From Cellulosimicrobium cellulans (GTDB lineage Bacteria; Actinomycetota; Actinomycetes; Actinomycetales; Cellulomonadaceae), in assembly GCF_007679345.1 (NCBI RefSeq), contig NZ_VEGH01000006.1, forward strand, positions 124,001 through 188,000: a stretch of DNA of 64,000 nucleotides, written 5' to 3'. This document shows positions 34,497 through 43,648 of the stretch, piece by piece (within the stretch, counting starts at the first letter, position 1; every line of letters starts with the position of its first letter). The translations under genes and the position numbers were made by a program. A model generated the notes under the pieces. The model did not search any database. It had not been told where the DNA came from and worked only from the letters and a program-made list of their open reading frames with translations.

Positions 34497-35756
34497 GTGA
34501 CGGACGCGAACGACAGCACCCCGACCCTGGCCGCCACGGGCGACCTCGACCAGCACACGGACCACGGCGACTGGTCGTCGGCCGGGTTCGCGACGCGCGC
34601 GATCCACGCGGGCCAGGACCCCGACGCGGCCACGGGTGCCGTGGTGACGCCGATCTACCAGGTCTCGACGTACAAGCAGGACGGCGTCGGCGGGCTGCGC
34701 GGCGGCTACGAGTACTCGCGGTCGGGCAACCCGACGCGCGCGGCGCTCGAGGAGGCCCTGCGCTCGGCGGAGGGCGGCGGCGCGGGCTTCGCGTTCTCGT
34801 CCGGGCTCGCGGCGGAGGACACGCTGCTGCGCGCGGTGCTGCGCCCCGGCGACCACGTCGTGATGGCGAACGACGCGTACGGCGGCACGTACCGGCTGAT
34901 CGCGCGGGTGTTCGGGCCGTGGGGCGTCGAGCACACGGCGGTGGACCTGTCGGACGCCGAGGCGGTGCTCGCGGCGATCCGCCCGGGGCAGACCAAGGTC
35001 ATCTGGCTGGAGACCCCGACGAACCCGCTGCTGGGCGTCGCGGACGTCGCGGCGCTCGCGGCCCACGCCGCCGCGGCGGGCGCGGTGCTCGTCGTCGACA
35101 ACACATTCGCGACCCCCTACCTGCAGCAGCCGATCGCACTCGGCGCGGACGTCGTCGTGCACTCGACGACGAAGTACATCGGCGGGCACTCCGACGTCGT
35201 CGGCGGCGCGCTCGTGGTCGCGGACGGGGCGCAGCTGCCGGTCGGGCTGGACGGCCCGACGGGCACCACGGCGCTCGCGGACGCGGTCGCGTTCCACCAG
35301 AACGCCTCGGGCGCGGTCGCCGGCCCGTTCGACGCGTGGCTGACGCTGCGCGGGCTCAAGACCCTCGCGGTGCGCATGGACCGGCACTGCGCGAACGCCG
35401 CCGCGGTGGCCGCGTTCCTCGAGGCGCGCGACGACGTCCCGCAGGTCATCTACCCGGGGCTGGAGAGCCACGCGGGCCACGAGGTCGCGGCGCGGCAGAT
35501 GTCGGGTTTCGGCGGCATGGTGTCGTTCCGCGTCGGCAGCGCCGAGCGGGCCGCGCAGGTCTGCGCCCGCACGAAGGTGTTCACGCTCGCCGAGTCGCTC
35601 GGCGGCGTCGAGTCGCTCATCGAGCTGCCCGCCCGGATGACGCACGGCTCCGTGGTCGGCACCGACCTCGAGGTCCCGGACGACCTGGTCCGCCTGTCGG
35701 TGGGCATCGAGGACGAGGCCGACCTGCTCGCCGACCTGGCCCAGGCGCTGGCATGA
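34497..35756 (+). CDS. metB: Cystathionine gamma-synthase/lyase family enzyme
   Basis: A 419-aa PLP enzyme of the Cys/Met metabolism family. PLP lysine K226 is in [51 protein letters not shown] and the C-terminal [20 protein letters not shown] are typical of MetB-type proteins of actinobacteria. Synthase versus lyase cannot be separated by eye. Backbone position after cbs, as in M. tuberculosis, favours the transsulfuration role. The mRNA is probably leaderless. The stop overlaps the AI-2E gene start. Confidence 0.88.
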   Translation: MTDANDSTPTLAATGDLDQHTDHGDWSSAGFATRAIHAGQDPDAATGAVVTPIYQVSTYKQDGVGGLRGGYEYSRSGNPTRAALEEALRSAEGGGAGFAFSSGLAAEDTLLRAVLRPGDHVVMANDAYGGTYRLIARVFGPWGVEHTAVDLSDAEAVLAAIRPGQTKVIWLETPTNPLLGVADVAALAAHAAAAGAVLVVDNTFATPYLQQPIALGADVVVHSTTKYIGGHSDVVGGALVVADGAQLPVGLDGPTGTTALADAVAFHQNASGAVAGPFDAWLTLRGLKTLAVRMDRHCANAAAVAAFLEARDDVPQVIYPGLESHAGHEVAARQMSGFGGMVSFRVGSAERAAQVCARTKVFTLAESLGGVESLIELPARMTHGSVVGTDLEVPDDLVRLSVGIEDEADLLADLAQALA

Positions 35757-37096
35757 CCACCCCGCGCCGGGGCGGGCGGGGCCGCAACCGCGCCGGCGAG
35801 CCGGCGGCACCCGCTCCGGTCCTGCACGAGGGCGACCTCGCGTCGGGCGACACGCCCCCGGGCTGGTCGGCCGAGCAGTCGGTCGCGCCGTCCGTGCGCG
35901 CCGCGGCGGCGTGGTCCTGGCGGTTCCTGCTGATCGCCGCAGCCACCGCCGCCGGGCTGTGGGTCGTCGGGTTCTTCAAGGTCATCGTGGTGTCGGTCGC
36001 GATCGCGCTGCTGCTGACGGTGCTGCTCGCCCCGGTGGCCCGGTTCCTGCACGCCCGCCTCCGGTTCCCCCGCGGGCTGGCGGCGATCACGTCGGTGCTG
36101 CTGCTGCTCGCGGTCGTGACCGGGCTGGTCGTGCTCGCCGGGCGGTCGATCGCCAGCGGCTTCGGCGACCTCTACGACCAGGCGTCGCAGGGCGTCGACG
36201 AGGCGCTGCAGTGGCTGTCGGACGGCCCGCTCGGGCTGAGCACCGACCAGCTCGACGACCTCGTCCAGCAGGGCCGCGACCAGATCAGCGAGAACGCCAG
36301 CACGCTCGTGTCCGGTGCGCTGTCGGTCACGACGACCGTCGGCCACGTCGCCGCCGGCACCCTGATCGCGCTGTTCTGCACGTTCTTCTTCCTGCTCGAC
36401 GGCCGGACCATCTGGACCTGGCTGGTCGGCCTGCTGCCGATCACCGTGCGGGAGCGGGTGCACCAGGCGGGCCGCCGCGGCATCGTCACGCTCTCCGGGT
36501 ACACCCGGACGCAGATCCTGGTGGCGTTCGTCGACGCCACCGGCATCGGCATCGGCGCCGCGATCCTCGGCGTCCCGCTGGCGGTGCCGCTCGCGACGCT
36601 GGTGTTCGTCGGCTCGTTCATCCCGATCGTCGGCGCGATCGCGACGGGCGCCGTCGCGGTGCTCGTCGCGCTCGTCGCGCAGGGCCCGGTCGTGGCGCTG
36701 ATCATGCTCGGCGTCGTGCTGCTGGTCCAGCAGATCGAGGGGCACGTGCTGCAGCCGTTCCTGATGGGCCACGCGGTGTCGCTGCACCCCGTGGCGGTGC
36801 TGCTGGTGGTGGCCGCGGGCTCCCTGGCCGCCGGCATCGTCGGGGCCCTGTTCGCGGTGCCGATCGCCGCGGTGCTGAACACGGTGGTGCTGTACCTGCA
36901 CGGGCACGACAAGTTCCCCGCGCTCGGCACCGACGACCACGTGACGCTCCGGCCGCCCGGGGTGTTCGGCCGCCGGCGCTACGGCGGGCGCGGTCGGGTG
37001 CTGCCCGGCGGGGACGACGCGACGGCGGGCGTGGAGCCCGGCGGCGCGCGCGGGGCCGGGGGCGCGCGGCGCGGCCCGGACGAGCCCCCCGCCTGA
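35753..37096 (+). CDS. AI-2E family transporter (PerM/TqsA-like)
   Basis: A 447-aa membrane protein with about eight membrane segments after a basic/proline-rich 50-residue N-terminus. The family core is visible in [20 protein letters not shown], the large amphipathic middle ([20 protein letters not shown]), and [20 protein letters not shown] with [20 protein letters not shown]. Members export the AI-2 signal or sodium/protons, so the label does not prove a substrate. Translationally coupled to metB (ATGA overlap). The C-terminal tail is Gly/Arg-rich. Confidence 0.88.
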   Translation: MTTPRRGGRGRNRAGEPAAPAPVLHEGDLASGDTPPGWSAEQSVAPSVRAAAAWSWRFLLIAAATAAGLWVVGFFKVIVVSVAIALLLTVLLAPVARFLHARLRFPRGLAAITSVLLLLAVVTGLVVLAGRSIASGFGDLYDQASQGVDEALQWLSDGPLGLSTDQLDDLVQQGRDQISENASTLVSGALSVTTTVGHVAAGTLIALFCTFFFLLDGRTIWTWLVGLLPITVRERVHQAGRRGIVTLSGYTRTQILVAFVDATGIGIGAAILGVPLAVPLATLVFVGSFIPIVGAIATGAVAVLVALVAQGPVVALIMLGVVLLVQQIEGHVLQPFLMGHAVSLHPVAVLLVVAAGSLAAGIVGALFAVPIAAVLNTVVLYLHGHDKFPALGTDDHVTLRPPGVFGRRRYGGRGRVLPGGDDATAGVEPGGARGAGGARRGPDEPPA

Positions 37097-37113
37097 TCGG
37101 GAATGATGCACCG

Positions 37114-38316
37114 GTGACCTTCCTCGACGACGCCCGCGCTGCCGCGCGCCTGCTGGCGGGCGTGGCGACCCGCACCCCGGTGGAGTCCTCCCGCGCGCTC
37201 TCCCAGGTCGCCGGGGTCCCGGTGCTGCTCAAGTGCGAGAACCTCCAGCGCGCCGGCTCGTTCAAGATCCGCGGCGCGTACGTGCGGATGGCCCGGCTGT
37301 CGCCGGAGGAGCAGGCCCGCGGCGTCGTGGCGGCCAGCGCCGGCAACCACGCCCAGGGCGTGGCCCTCGCGGCGCAGCTGCTGGGCATCGACGCGGTCGT
37401 CTACATGCCGGTCGACGCGGCGCTGCCGAAGATCGCGGCCACCAAGGAGTACGGCGCCGAGGTCAGGCTGCACGGCCGCAGCGTCGACGAGGCGCTGGTG
37501 CAGGCGCGCGCCGAGGCGGAGCGCACCGGCCGGGTGCTGATCCACCCGTTCGACCACGAGGACATCGTGGCGGGGCAGGGCACGCTCGCCCTGGAGATCC
37601 TGGAGCAGGTGCCCGACGTCCGGACGATCGTCGTGCCGCTCGGCGGCGGCGGGCTCGCGGCGGGGATCCAGGCGGTCGTGGCCGAGGTCGCGCCGCACGT
37701 GCGGGTGATCGGGGTGCAGGCCGCGCGCGCCGCCGCGTACCCGGCGTCGCTGGCCGCGGGGGAGCCGGTCGCCGCGCCCGAGCTGCACACGATGGCCGAC
37801 GGCATCGCGGTCGGCACGCCGGGCGCGGTCCCGTTCGCGCTGCTGCACCAGCTCGGCTGCGAGGTGCGCACGGTCTCCGAGGAGGACCTGTCCCGCGCGC
37901 TGCTGCTGGTCGCCGAGCGGGCGAAGCTGCTGGTCGAACCCTCGGGTGCCGCCGGCGTCGCAGCGGTCATGGCCGCGCCGGGGGAGCTCGAGGGCCCGGT
38001 GGTGGTGCTGCTGTCCGGCGGCAACATCGACCCCCTGGTGCTGCTCCGCGTCGTCCGGCACGGCCTCGCGGTCTCGGGCCGGTACCTGCAGCTGCGGGTC
38101 CGGGTGCACGACGCCCCGGGGGCGCTGGCGGCGCTGCTGCGCGAGCTCGCGACGACCGGCGGGAACGTCATGCACGTGTCGCACGTGCGGACCGGCGTGG
38201 ACCTGGAGATCGACGAGGTCGAGATCGAGGTGCAGGTCGAGACGAAGGGGCCCGAGCACTGCGCGCGGGTGCTGCAGCACCTGCGCGACGCGGGCTTCCG
38301 GCTCGCGGAGCACTGA
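37114..38316 (+). CDS. ilvA: Threonine ammonia-lyase
   Basis: A 400-aa fold-type II PLP enzyme making 2-oxobutyrate from threonine. The PLP lysine is K51 (QRAGSFKIRGA), the phosphate loop is VPLGGGGLAAG, and ASAGNHAQGVALAAQLLGI is conserved. A C-terminal ACT-like domain (about 325-400, LRVRVHDAPGALAALLRELA) indicates allosteric control, as in the shorter actinobacterial or TdcB-like enzymes. GTG 37114 lies 17 bp after the AI-2E stop with no clear ribosome site. An AATGAT box 6 nt upstream may allow a separate leaderless transcript. Confidence 0.92.
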   Translation: MTFLDDARAAARLLAGVATRTPVESSRALSQVAGVPVLLKCENLQRAGSFKIRGAYVRMARLSPEEQARGVVAASAGNHAQGVALAAQLLGIDAVVYMPVDAALPKIAATKEYGAEVRLHGRSVDEALVQARAEAERTGRVLIHPFDHEDIVAGQGTLALEILEQVPDVRTIVVPLGGGGLAAGIQAVVAEVAPHVRVIGVQAARAAAYPASLAAGEPVAAPELHTMADGIAVGTPGAVPFALLHQLGCEVRTVSEEDLSRALLLVAERAKLLVEPSGAAGVAAVMAAPGELEGPVVVLLSGGNIDPLVLLRVVRHGLAVSGRYLQLRVRVHDAPGALAALLRELATTGGNVMHVSHVRTGVDLEIDEVEIEVQVETKGPEHCARVLQHLRDAGFRLAEH

Positions 38317-38330
38317 CGCGACGAGTGGCC

Positions 38331-38666
38331 TCAGGGCCGCTCGGCGCCGCGGTCCAGGCGGTCCAGGAGGTCGACCGCGGCGGCCGCGTAGCCGCTGATC
38401 CACCGGTCGTGGATCCGCTTGATCGGCAGCGGCGCCAGGGTCAGGTGCCGCTCGCGGCCGACCCGCCGGCCGTCGACGAGCGCCGCCCGCTCCAGCACGC
38501 GCAGGTGCTGCAGGACCGTCGTGCGGTCGAGCTCCGAGAGCGCCGCGCACAGCTCGCCGGTGGTGCGGGGCCCGTCGCGCAGGGCGTCGAGCATCCGGCG
38601 CCGCGCCGGCGAGGCGAGCGCCTTGAAGACGAGGTCGTCCTGGGGGTTGTCGCGGTCGGCCAACAC
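38331..38666 (-). CDS. ArsR family transcriptional regulator
   Basis: A 111-aa winged-helix repressor. FKALASPARRRMLDALRDGP is the usual ArsR opening, DRTTVLQHLRVLERAALVDG the recognition helix, and GRERHLTLAPLPIKRIHDRW the wing and C-terminal helix. It lacks the metal-binding CVC motif, as in the subgroup paired with SRPBCC proteins. The GTG start at 38666 abuts the 16-bp inverted repeat shared with the divergent gene; TAGTTT ends 6 nt before it, suggesting leaderless, self-repressed transcription. Confidence 0.9.
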   Translation of the reverse strand: MLADRDNPQDDLVFKALASPARRRMLDALRDGPRTTGELCAALSELDRTTVLQHLRVLERAALVDGRRVGRERHLTLAPLPIKRIHDRWISGYAAAAVDLLDRLDRGAERP

Positions 38667-38682
38667 GTTGTAAAACTACAAC
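38667..38682. promoter_or_regulatory. 16-bp inverted repeat forming the entire divergent spacer
   Basis: GTTGTA-AAAC-TACAAC separates two start codons (GTG 38666 minus, ATG 38683 plus) completely. The minus strand reads TAGTTT then 6 nt and GTG; the plus strand reads TAAAAC then 6 nt and ATG. Operator and both -10 boxes therefore coincide. Confidence 0.75.
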
Positions 38683-39153
38683 ATGAGCGACGACGCGCTG
38701 CAGGACCTCCGGTTCACCGTGTCGGGCCGCATCGCCCGCCCGTGCGCCGAGGTGTACGAGGCGATCGCGGACCCCGAGCAGCTCTCCCGGTACTTCACGA
38801 CCGGTGGGGCGCGCGGCCGCCTGGAGCCCGGGGCGGAGGTGACCTGGGACTTCCACGACGCGCCGGGGCGGTTCCCCGTCACCGTGGTCGAGGCCGAGCC
38901 GCCGCGCCGGCTGGTCATCCGGTGGGCGGGCGAGGCGACGGTCGACGGGTCCGGCACCACCACGACGTTCGAGCTCGAACCCCTCGACGGCGGCACCCGC
39001 ACGCTCGTCACCATCTCCGAGGCGGCCTGGCGGCCCACGCCGGAGGGTGCCCGCGGCGCGTTCGGCAACTGCCAGGGCTGGACGGGCATGCTCGCGGCGC
39101 TGAAGGTGTGGCTGGAGCACGGCATCACCCTCCGCGAGGGCTTCTACGCCTGA
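38683..39153 (+). CDS. SRPBCC/AHSA1 domain protein
   Basis: A 156-aa START-like hydrophobic-pocket protein of the Aha1/CalC group. RFTVSGRIARPCAEVYEAIA, EPPRRLVIRWAGE and the closing helix GWTGMLAALKVWLEHGITLR mark the helix-grip fold. Its genes are very often paired with an ArsR regulator, as here, though the ligand and role are generally unknown. The start ATG directly follows the operator palindrome, so the message probably has no leader. Confidence 0.88.
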   Translation: MSDDALQDLRFTVSGRIARPCAEVYEAIADPEQLSRYFTTGGARGRLEPGAEVTWDFHDAPGRFPVTVVEAEPPRRLVIRWAGEATVDGSGTTTTFELEPLDGGTRTLVTISEAAWRPTPEGARGAFGNCQGWTGMLAALKVWLEHGITLREGFYA

Positions 39154-39170
39154 CCGCCGGGCCGGCCGAC

Positions 39171-39249
39171 CGCGCCGAGCGGGTATCCGACACGTCGAGC
39201 GAGCAGTCGCCGACTACCCCCTCGACGCGTCGCGTACCCCCTCGGCGTC
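39171..39249. repeat. Imperfect 39-bp-arm palindrome built of two ~20-bp units per arm
   Basis: Arms 39171-39209 and 39211-39249 are complementary at 30 of 39 positions. Each arm holds two copies of a roughly 20-bp unit (CGAGCG on the left, TACCCCCTCG on the right). The layout matches the 19-bp arrays elsewhere in the window, but with a different unit. It lies between two plus-strand genes and may terminate the SRPBCC transcript. Confidence 0.65.
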
Positions 39250-39256
39250 CGGGTCT

Positions 39257-39293
39257 GCGGCGGGCGGCGCGCGGCGGGCGGCGCGCGGCGGGC
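39257..39293. repeat. 14-bp tandem repeat, 2.6 copies
   Basis: GCGGCGGGCGGCGC occurs twice in tandem with a partial third copy, between a hairpin and the small gene at 39365. Simple GC repeat, possibly slippage-prone. Confidence 0.6.
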
Positions 39294-39364
39294 ATGGACG
39301 GAGGAGGCGTGGTGTTGTATCCGGCGAGGGCCGGTGCGGCCCGCACGGACGAGAGGGACCCACG

Positions 39365-39571
39365 GTGACGACCACGACGAGCACCCCGGCGGCCACGACC
39401 ACGGACGGCTGGGTCGACCCGCGCACGCAGATCGAGGTGGGCGTGCTGCTCGCCGACGGCAGGCTCGCCGGGCGGCGGTTCGCGTCCCGCGCCGAGGCCG
39501 AGGCGTTCGCGCGGCCCGAGGACGGCGAGCAGGTCGTCGAGTACAACCTGGTCTGCGAGTGCGCCGTCTGA
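39365..39571 (+). CDS. Small protein of unknown function (68 aa)
   Basis: I do not recognise a family. It starts with a Thr-rich, probably flexible stretch (MTTTTSTPAATTTDGWVD), then QIEVGVLLADGRLAGRRFAS with an alpha segment EAEAFARPEDGEQVVEYNL, ending in VCECAV with two Cys spaced C-x-C. The pattern suggests one small alpha/beta domain. The GTG is preceded by GAGGG 6 nt upstream, and a strong terminator follows, supporting a real gene. No neighbour suggests a role. Confidence 0.6.
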   Translation: MTTTTSTPAATTTDGWVDPRTQIEVGVLLADGRLAGRRFASRAEAEAFARPEDGEQVVEYNLVCECAV

Positions 39572-39607
39572 CACCCGCGAGGGCCGCGCAGCCCCGGCCC
39601 GCCACGC

Positions 39608-39645
39608 ACGAGGGCCCCGACCGGATCGCCGGTCGGGGCCCTCGT
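39608..39645. terminator. Bidirectional hairpin between the 68-aa gene and greA
   Basis: Perfect 17-bp arms (39608-39624, 39629-39645) around an ATCG loop, in the 87-bp gap between convergent genes. Confidence 0.8.
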
Positions 39646-39658
39646 CGCGTGCGGTGCG

Positions 39659-40147
39659 TCAGCCGGCGAAGGGCTTCGCGTCCGTGATCTCGACCGGGAT
39701 GTCCCGGCCGTTGGGCGCCGTGTAGGACACCTTCTCGCCGACCTTGCGGCCGTTGATGGACGCGCCGAGCGGCGACGTGGGGGAGAACACCTCGATGTCC
39801 GCGCTGCCGGCGATCTCGCGCGAGCCGAGCAGGAAGGTCATCTCGTCCCCGGCGACCACGGCGGTCACGACCATGCCCGGCTCGACGACGCCGTCGTCCG
39901 GCGGGGTGCCGATCTGCACGTTGCGGAGCTTCTCCTTGAGCTCGCGGATGCGGGCCTCCTGCTTGGCCTGCTCCTCGCGGGCGGCGTGGTAGCCGCCGTT
40001 CTCCTTGAGGTCGCCCTCGTCACGCGCGGCGGCGATCCGCTCGGTGACCTCGGCTCGTCCCGGGCCCTCGAGGTGCTCGAGCTCTGCCTTGAGGCGGTCG
40101 TAGGCCTCCTGCGTCAGCCAGGTGGCGGCCTGCGTCGTGTCGGTCAC
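39659..40147 (-). CDS. greA: Transcription elongation factor GreA
   Basis: A 162-aa factor that rescues backtracked RNA polymerase by stimulating transcript cleavage. The N-terminal coiled coil (WLTQEAYDRLKAELEHLEGP; ARDEGDLKENGGYHAAREEQ) carries the acidic tip residues D and E, and the C-terminal FKBP-like domain is complete (EVFSPTSPLGASINGRKVGE). GTG 40147 is chosen because AGGAAGGAG lies 5 nt upstream. It faces away from the DUF4307 gene arrangement conserved in actinomycetes. Confidence 0.95.
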   Translation of the reverse strand: MTDTTQAATWLTQEAYDRLKAELEHLEGPGRAEVTERIAAARDEGDLKENGGYHAAREEQAKQEARIRELKEKLRNVQIGTPPDDGVVEPGMVVTAVVAGDEMTFLLGSREIAGSADIEVFSPTSPLGASINGRKVGEKVSYTAPNGRDIPVEITDAKPFAG

Positions 40148-40368
40148 GTCCACTCCTTCCTGCGTGTCGCGCGCCCGTCCGGGTCGCGCCGTCGGTGACC
40201 CCGGCCAGGCGTGCGCGGGCCCGAGCGATGAACGGGGATGCCGTCTCCCTCGCGGTCGCGTCGACCTGCGGTGACATCGGGCGACGTCGGACCGGGGGCG
40301 GCGTATGAATCGGCAAGCATAGCAACTGGCCGGGTCCGGTGCGGGTGGGTCCGCCCCGCGCGTGCCGG

Positions 40369-40773
40369 TCAGGGAGCGGTGCAGGACTCCACGACGGCCG
40401 ACACCGCGAGCTCGCTGGTGGGGACGGTGGTGGTCACGCGCTGGGTTGCGGTGCCGGCGGGGCCGACCTCGACGGTCTGCACCCCGACCTCGGCGTACGA
40501 CTCGGACAGCACCTGCACGCGGCAGGTGACGGTCGCATCGGCGTCCTTGGTCACGTCGAACGTGACCTGCGTGCTGGTCGGCCCGTCGACGCGGAAGCCG
40601 ACCATCTTCCAGGTGAGGCCGTCCCCCGCGAGGGCGAGCCACGCTGCGACCGCCACGGCCAGGACGCCGAGCGCGATCATCGCGACGCGGGCGGCGCGTC
40701 GGCGGCCGGGCCCTGCGGGCTTCCCGTAGCGCCCGGCGGGGAGCTCGGGGGCGGGGGTCGGGGTCGCCGTCAC
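40369..40773 (-). CDS. DUF4307 family membrane protein
   Basis: A 134-aa protein with one membrane segment (about residues 30-50, AARVAMIALGVLAVAVAAWL) and an extracellular beta-rich domain (MVGFRVDGPTSTQVTFDVTK; VTCRVQVLSESYAEVGVQTV). This matches the actinobacterial DUF4307 family, which sits between greA and mca in many genomes (Rv1081c-like). Function is unknown. GTG 40773 follows AGGAG. It is divergent from mca, with 113 bp between them. Confidence 0.85.
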   Translation of the reverse strand: MTATPTPAPELPAGRYGKPAGPGRRRAARVAMIALGVLAVAVAAWLALAGDGLTWKMVGFRVDGPTSTQVTFDVTKDADATVTCRVQVLSESYAEVGVQTVEVGPAGTATQRVTTTVPTSELAVSAVVESCTAP

Positions 40774-40886
40774 GTGTCGCTCCTGGGTGAGGGGGTCGCG
40801 CGCCGGGCCGCGCGGAGTCGTCGGGGTGCGACCATTGTCTCGCGCCGGGTGCCGCACCGGCGACGAGGAGAGGACGACATCACACC

Positions 40887-41765
40887 GTGACCGAGCAGCT
40901 GCGCCTGATGGCGGTGCACGCCCACCCGGACGACGAGTCGAGCAAGGGGGCGGCGACGACCGCCCGCTACGCCGCGGAGGGCGTGGACGTGCTCGTCGTC
41001 ACCTGCACCGGCGGGGAGCGCGGCGACGTGCTGAACCCGCACCACCCGCCCGTCGAGGGCGGCATCGAGGAGATGCGCGCCGTGCGCCGCACCGAGATGG
41101 CCGCGGCGGCCGCCGCGCTCGGCGTGCGCCAGCACTGGCTGGGCTTCGTCGACTCGGGGCTGCCCGAGGGCGACCCGCTGCCGCCGCTGCCCGACGGCTG
41201 CTTCGCGCTGCAGCCGCTGGAGGAGGCGGCCCGCCCGCTGGTCGAGCTGGTGCGCGAGTTCCGGCCGCACGTGATCACCACGTACGACCCGACCGGCGGC
41301 TACCCGCACCCGGACCACATCATGTGCCACCGGGTCGCCTTCGAGGCGTTCCACGCCGCCGGCGACCCCGAGCGGTACCGCGGGGCGGGCGAGCCGTGGG
41401 AGCCGCTGAAGCTCTACTACAACCACGGGTTCTCGATGGCGCGGATCCGCGCGGCGCACGAGGCGCTGGTGGAGCGGGGCCTGGAGTCGCCGTTCGGCGA
41501 GTGGGTCGAGTCCCGGGCGGCCCGGGAGATCCCCGAGCGCGAGGTCACCACCCTGGTCGACGTGCACGAGCACTTCGACGCGCGGGACGCGGCGCTGCGG
41601 GCGCACGCGACGCAGATCGACCCCGAGGGCTTCTTCTTCGCGATGCCGCGGGACCTGGAGCTCGAGGTGTGGCCGACCGAGGAGTTCGAGCTCGCCGAGT
41701 CGCGGGTCCCGACGACGCTGCCGGAGGACGACCTGTTCGCCGGCGTGCGGGAGGCGATCGCGTGA
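40887..41765 (+). CDS. mca: Mycothiol S-conjugate amidase
   Basis: A 292-aa zinc amidase that cleaves mycothiol-toxin conjugates so that mercapturates can be exported. The metal site is formed by [14 protein letters not shown] (His, Asp) and [15 protein letters not shown] (His). The C-terminal extension with [15 protein letters not shown] separates Mca from the related MshB deacetylase. It implies that the organism makes mycothiol. GTG 40887; the stop overlaps the next GTG by 4 bp. Confidence 0.94.
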   Translation: MTEQLRLMAVHAHPDDESSKGAATTARYAAEGVDVLVVTCTGGERGDVLNPHHPPVEGGIEEMRAVRRTEMAAAAAALGVRQHWLGFVDSGLPEGDPLPPLPDGCFALQPLEEAARPLVELVREFRPHVITTYDPTGGYPHPDHIMCHRVAFEAFHAAGDPERYRGAGEPWEPLKLYYNHGFSMARIRAAHEALVERGLESPFGEWVESRAAREIPEREVTTLVDVHEHFDARDAALRAHATQIDPEGFFFAMPRDLELEVWPTEEFELAESRVPTTLPEDDLFAGVREAIA

Positions 41766-42139
41766 CGGGGCTGCTGGCGGTCGCGCACGGCACGCTGCTG
41801 CAGGGCTGGGGGGCGGTGGCCGCGGCCGTCGACCCGTCGCCCTCGCCGTCGAGCATCGAGATCCCGCCGGAGGACCAGACGTCGCCGGGGCTGCTCGGGT
41901 TCCTGGTGACGTTCGCGGCCGCGGTGGCCGTGATCCTGCTCGGGTTCTCGATGGTGCGGCACCTGCGGGTCGTCGACCGGAACGCGCGGCGGCTGCGGGA
42001 GGCCGAGGGCGGCGCGACGGGCACGTCCGCCGCGTCGGGCACCGCGTCCGCGCCGCCGGCCGGCGACCGGGACGGCACCGACGACCCGGACGGCACCGTC
42101 GACCCGGGGCCGAGCGCCCCGCCGCGGGGCCGCGCGTGA
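41762..42139 (+). CDS. Small single-pass membrane protein after mca
   Basis: A 125-aa protein with a short N-terminal segment, a Pro/Ser linker ([16 protein letters not shown]) and a membrane helix ([20 protein letters not shown]), then a basic stretch and an acidic Asp/Gly/Pro tail. Position directly after mca and its build resemble Rv1083-type proteins. Overlaps both neighbours by 4 bp, so mca, this gene and the nitrilase are translationally coupled. Function is unknown. Confidence 0.75.
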   Translation: MTGLLAVAHGTLLQGWGAVAAAVDPSPSPSSIEIPPEDQTSPGLLGFLVTFAAAVAVILLGFSMVRHLRVVDRNARRLREAEGGATGTSAASGTASAPPAGDRDGTDDPDGTVDPGPSAPPRGRA

Positions 42140-42960
42140 CCACCCCGCCGCCGGTCCGCCCGGCGGTGCGCGTCACGGTCGGCCAGCTCCGGGTGAGCGA
42201 CGACCACGACGCGAACCGCGAGGTGGTCCGCCGGGCGTTCGACACGGCGGGCCGCGCCCGGGCGGACGTGCTGGTGCTGCCGGAGTACGCCTCGGGCTTC
42301 GACCCGCGGGGGACCGGCCCGGAGCACGCCGAGCCGCTGGACGGCCCGTTCGTCACGCTGCTGCGCGAGCGCGCGGCCGCGGACGGCGTGGCGGTCCTGG
42401 CGGGCACGACGCTGCCGGGCACCGACCCGGCACGGGCGGTGAACGCGGTGGTCGCCGTCGGTGCCGACGGCGCGCTCGCGGGCGTGTACCGCAAGGTGCA
42501 TCTGTACGACGCCTTCGGGCACCGGGAGTCGGAGCGGCTGGAGGCCGGCCCGGCGGACGCCCCGCCGCTGACGCTCGACGTCGCGGGACTCCGGCTCGGC
42601 GTGCTGACCTGCTACGACCTGCGGTTCCCCGAGTCGGCGCGCCGGCTGGTGGACGCCGGGGCGGACGTGCTGGTGGTCCCGGCCGCGTGGGCGGCCGGCC
42701 CGCTGAAGGCCGAGCACTGGCGCGCGCTGTCGATCGCGCGGGCGATCGAGAACACCGCCGTCGTGGTCGCGGTCGGCCAGGCCGGGAAGGGCGTCACCGG
42801 GCGCTCGCTCGTGGTCGGCCCCGACGGCGTGGTGGGGCTGGAGCTCGGCGAGGAGCCCGAGCTGCGGACGGTCGACCTCGACCCGGAGGCGCTGCGGGAC
42901 GTGCGGGCGGCCAACCCGTCCCTGGCGAACCGCCGCTACCGGGTGGTCCCGGCGGTCTGA
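42136..42960 (+). CDS. Carbon-nitrogen hydrolase (nitrilase superfamily)
   Basis: A 274-aa amidase with the full Glu-Lys-Cys triad: E in VLVLPEYASG, K in YRKVHLYDAFGH, C in GVLTCYDLRFPE. The second Glu context and the C-terminal AANPSLANRRYRVV resemble omega-amidase/deaminated-glutathione-amidase relatives. A role in thiol or 2-oxo-acid amide repair would suit its coupling to mca, but this is inference. The GTG at 42136 overlaps the upstream stop. Confidence 0.87.
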   Translation: MTTPPPVRPAVRVTVGQLRVSDDHDANREVVRRAFDTAGRARADVLVLPEYASGFDPRGTGPEHAEPLDGPFVTLLRERAAADGVAVLAGTTLPGTDPARAVNAVVAVGADGALAGVYRKVHLYDAFGHRESERLEAGPADAPPLTLDVAGLRLGVLTCYDLRFPESARRLVDAGADVLVVPAAWAAGPLKAEHWRALSIARAIENTAVVVAVGQAGKGVTGRSLVVGPDGVVGLELGEEPELRTVDLDPEALRDVRAANPSLANRRYRVVPAV

Positions 42961-42981
42961 CGCCGTCGCGAGCGGTCCGGG

Positions 42982-43566
42982 TCAGACGAACGGCGGAGCC
43001 GGCACGGGCCGCAGGGGGACCGCCAGGCGCACCGCGCGCGTGACCGCCAGGTAGCCGAGGCCGGCCACGACCCAGCCCGGCTGCACGTCGACCACGGGCG
43101 AGAGCCCCTTCGGCGACCCGGCGAGCACCAGCACGGTGCTCGACGCCACCCAGGCCCCCGCGGCGGGCAGGATGCCCAGCGCGGCGACCAGCACGCCGGC
43201 CCAGGTCGACAGCCGGGACGGCACGAGCAACCACGCGGGGCCGTAGGACGCGTACCGGCGGGCCTGCGCCACGAGGACGAAGGCGGTCGCGGCGACCAGC
43301 AGCAGCGTCAGCACGAGGCCGAGCCGGGTGACGACCCGGTCCGCGCCGTCGACGCCCCACAGGGTCAGCTCGGCGGTGGTCGTGACGGGCGCGAGCGTGG
43401 CGTCTCCGGACAACCCGGGCACCGCCGTCGCGTCCGGGGCGACGCGGACCGCGACCTTCGCCAGCGGCACCGTGAGCCCGTTCACCCAGTAGCCGACCCC
43501 GGTGGCCCCGGCGGCCAGGCCGACGAGCGTGCCGAGCACGCGGGTGGTGTCGTTCGTGCCGGTCAT
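42982..43566 (-). CDS. Hypothetical membrane protein
   Basis: A 194-aa protein with about four membrane segments: GTLVGLAAGATGVGYWVNGL, LVLTLLLVAATAFVLVAQ, WAGVLVAALGILPAAGAWVA and a weaker C-terminal one. An exported loop of about 45 residues lies between the first two. I do not recognise a family. DUF2975-like proteins have a similar layout but the link is weak. It is alone between the nitrilase (convergent) and the RelA-like gene (same strand, 82 bp upstream). Confidence 0.6.
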   Translation of the reverse strand: MTGTNDTTRVLGTLVGLAAGATGVGYWVNGLTVPLAKVAVRVAPDATAVPGLSGDATLAPVTTTAELTLWGVDGADRVVTRLGLVLTLLLVAATAFVLVAQARRYASYGPAWLLVPSRLSTWAGVLVAALGILPAAGAWVASSTVLVLAGSPKGLSPVVDVQPGWVVAGLGYLAVTRAVRLAVPLRPVPAPPFV

Positions 43567-43648
43567 GCGCTCGTGCCCCCTGGCTCGCGGTGCTGGTCCG
43601 CGACGAGTCTGCCGGGTCGGGGGCCCCGGCGTGGCCGGTTCCGGCAGG

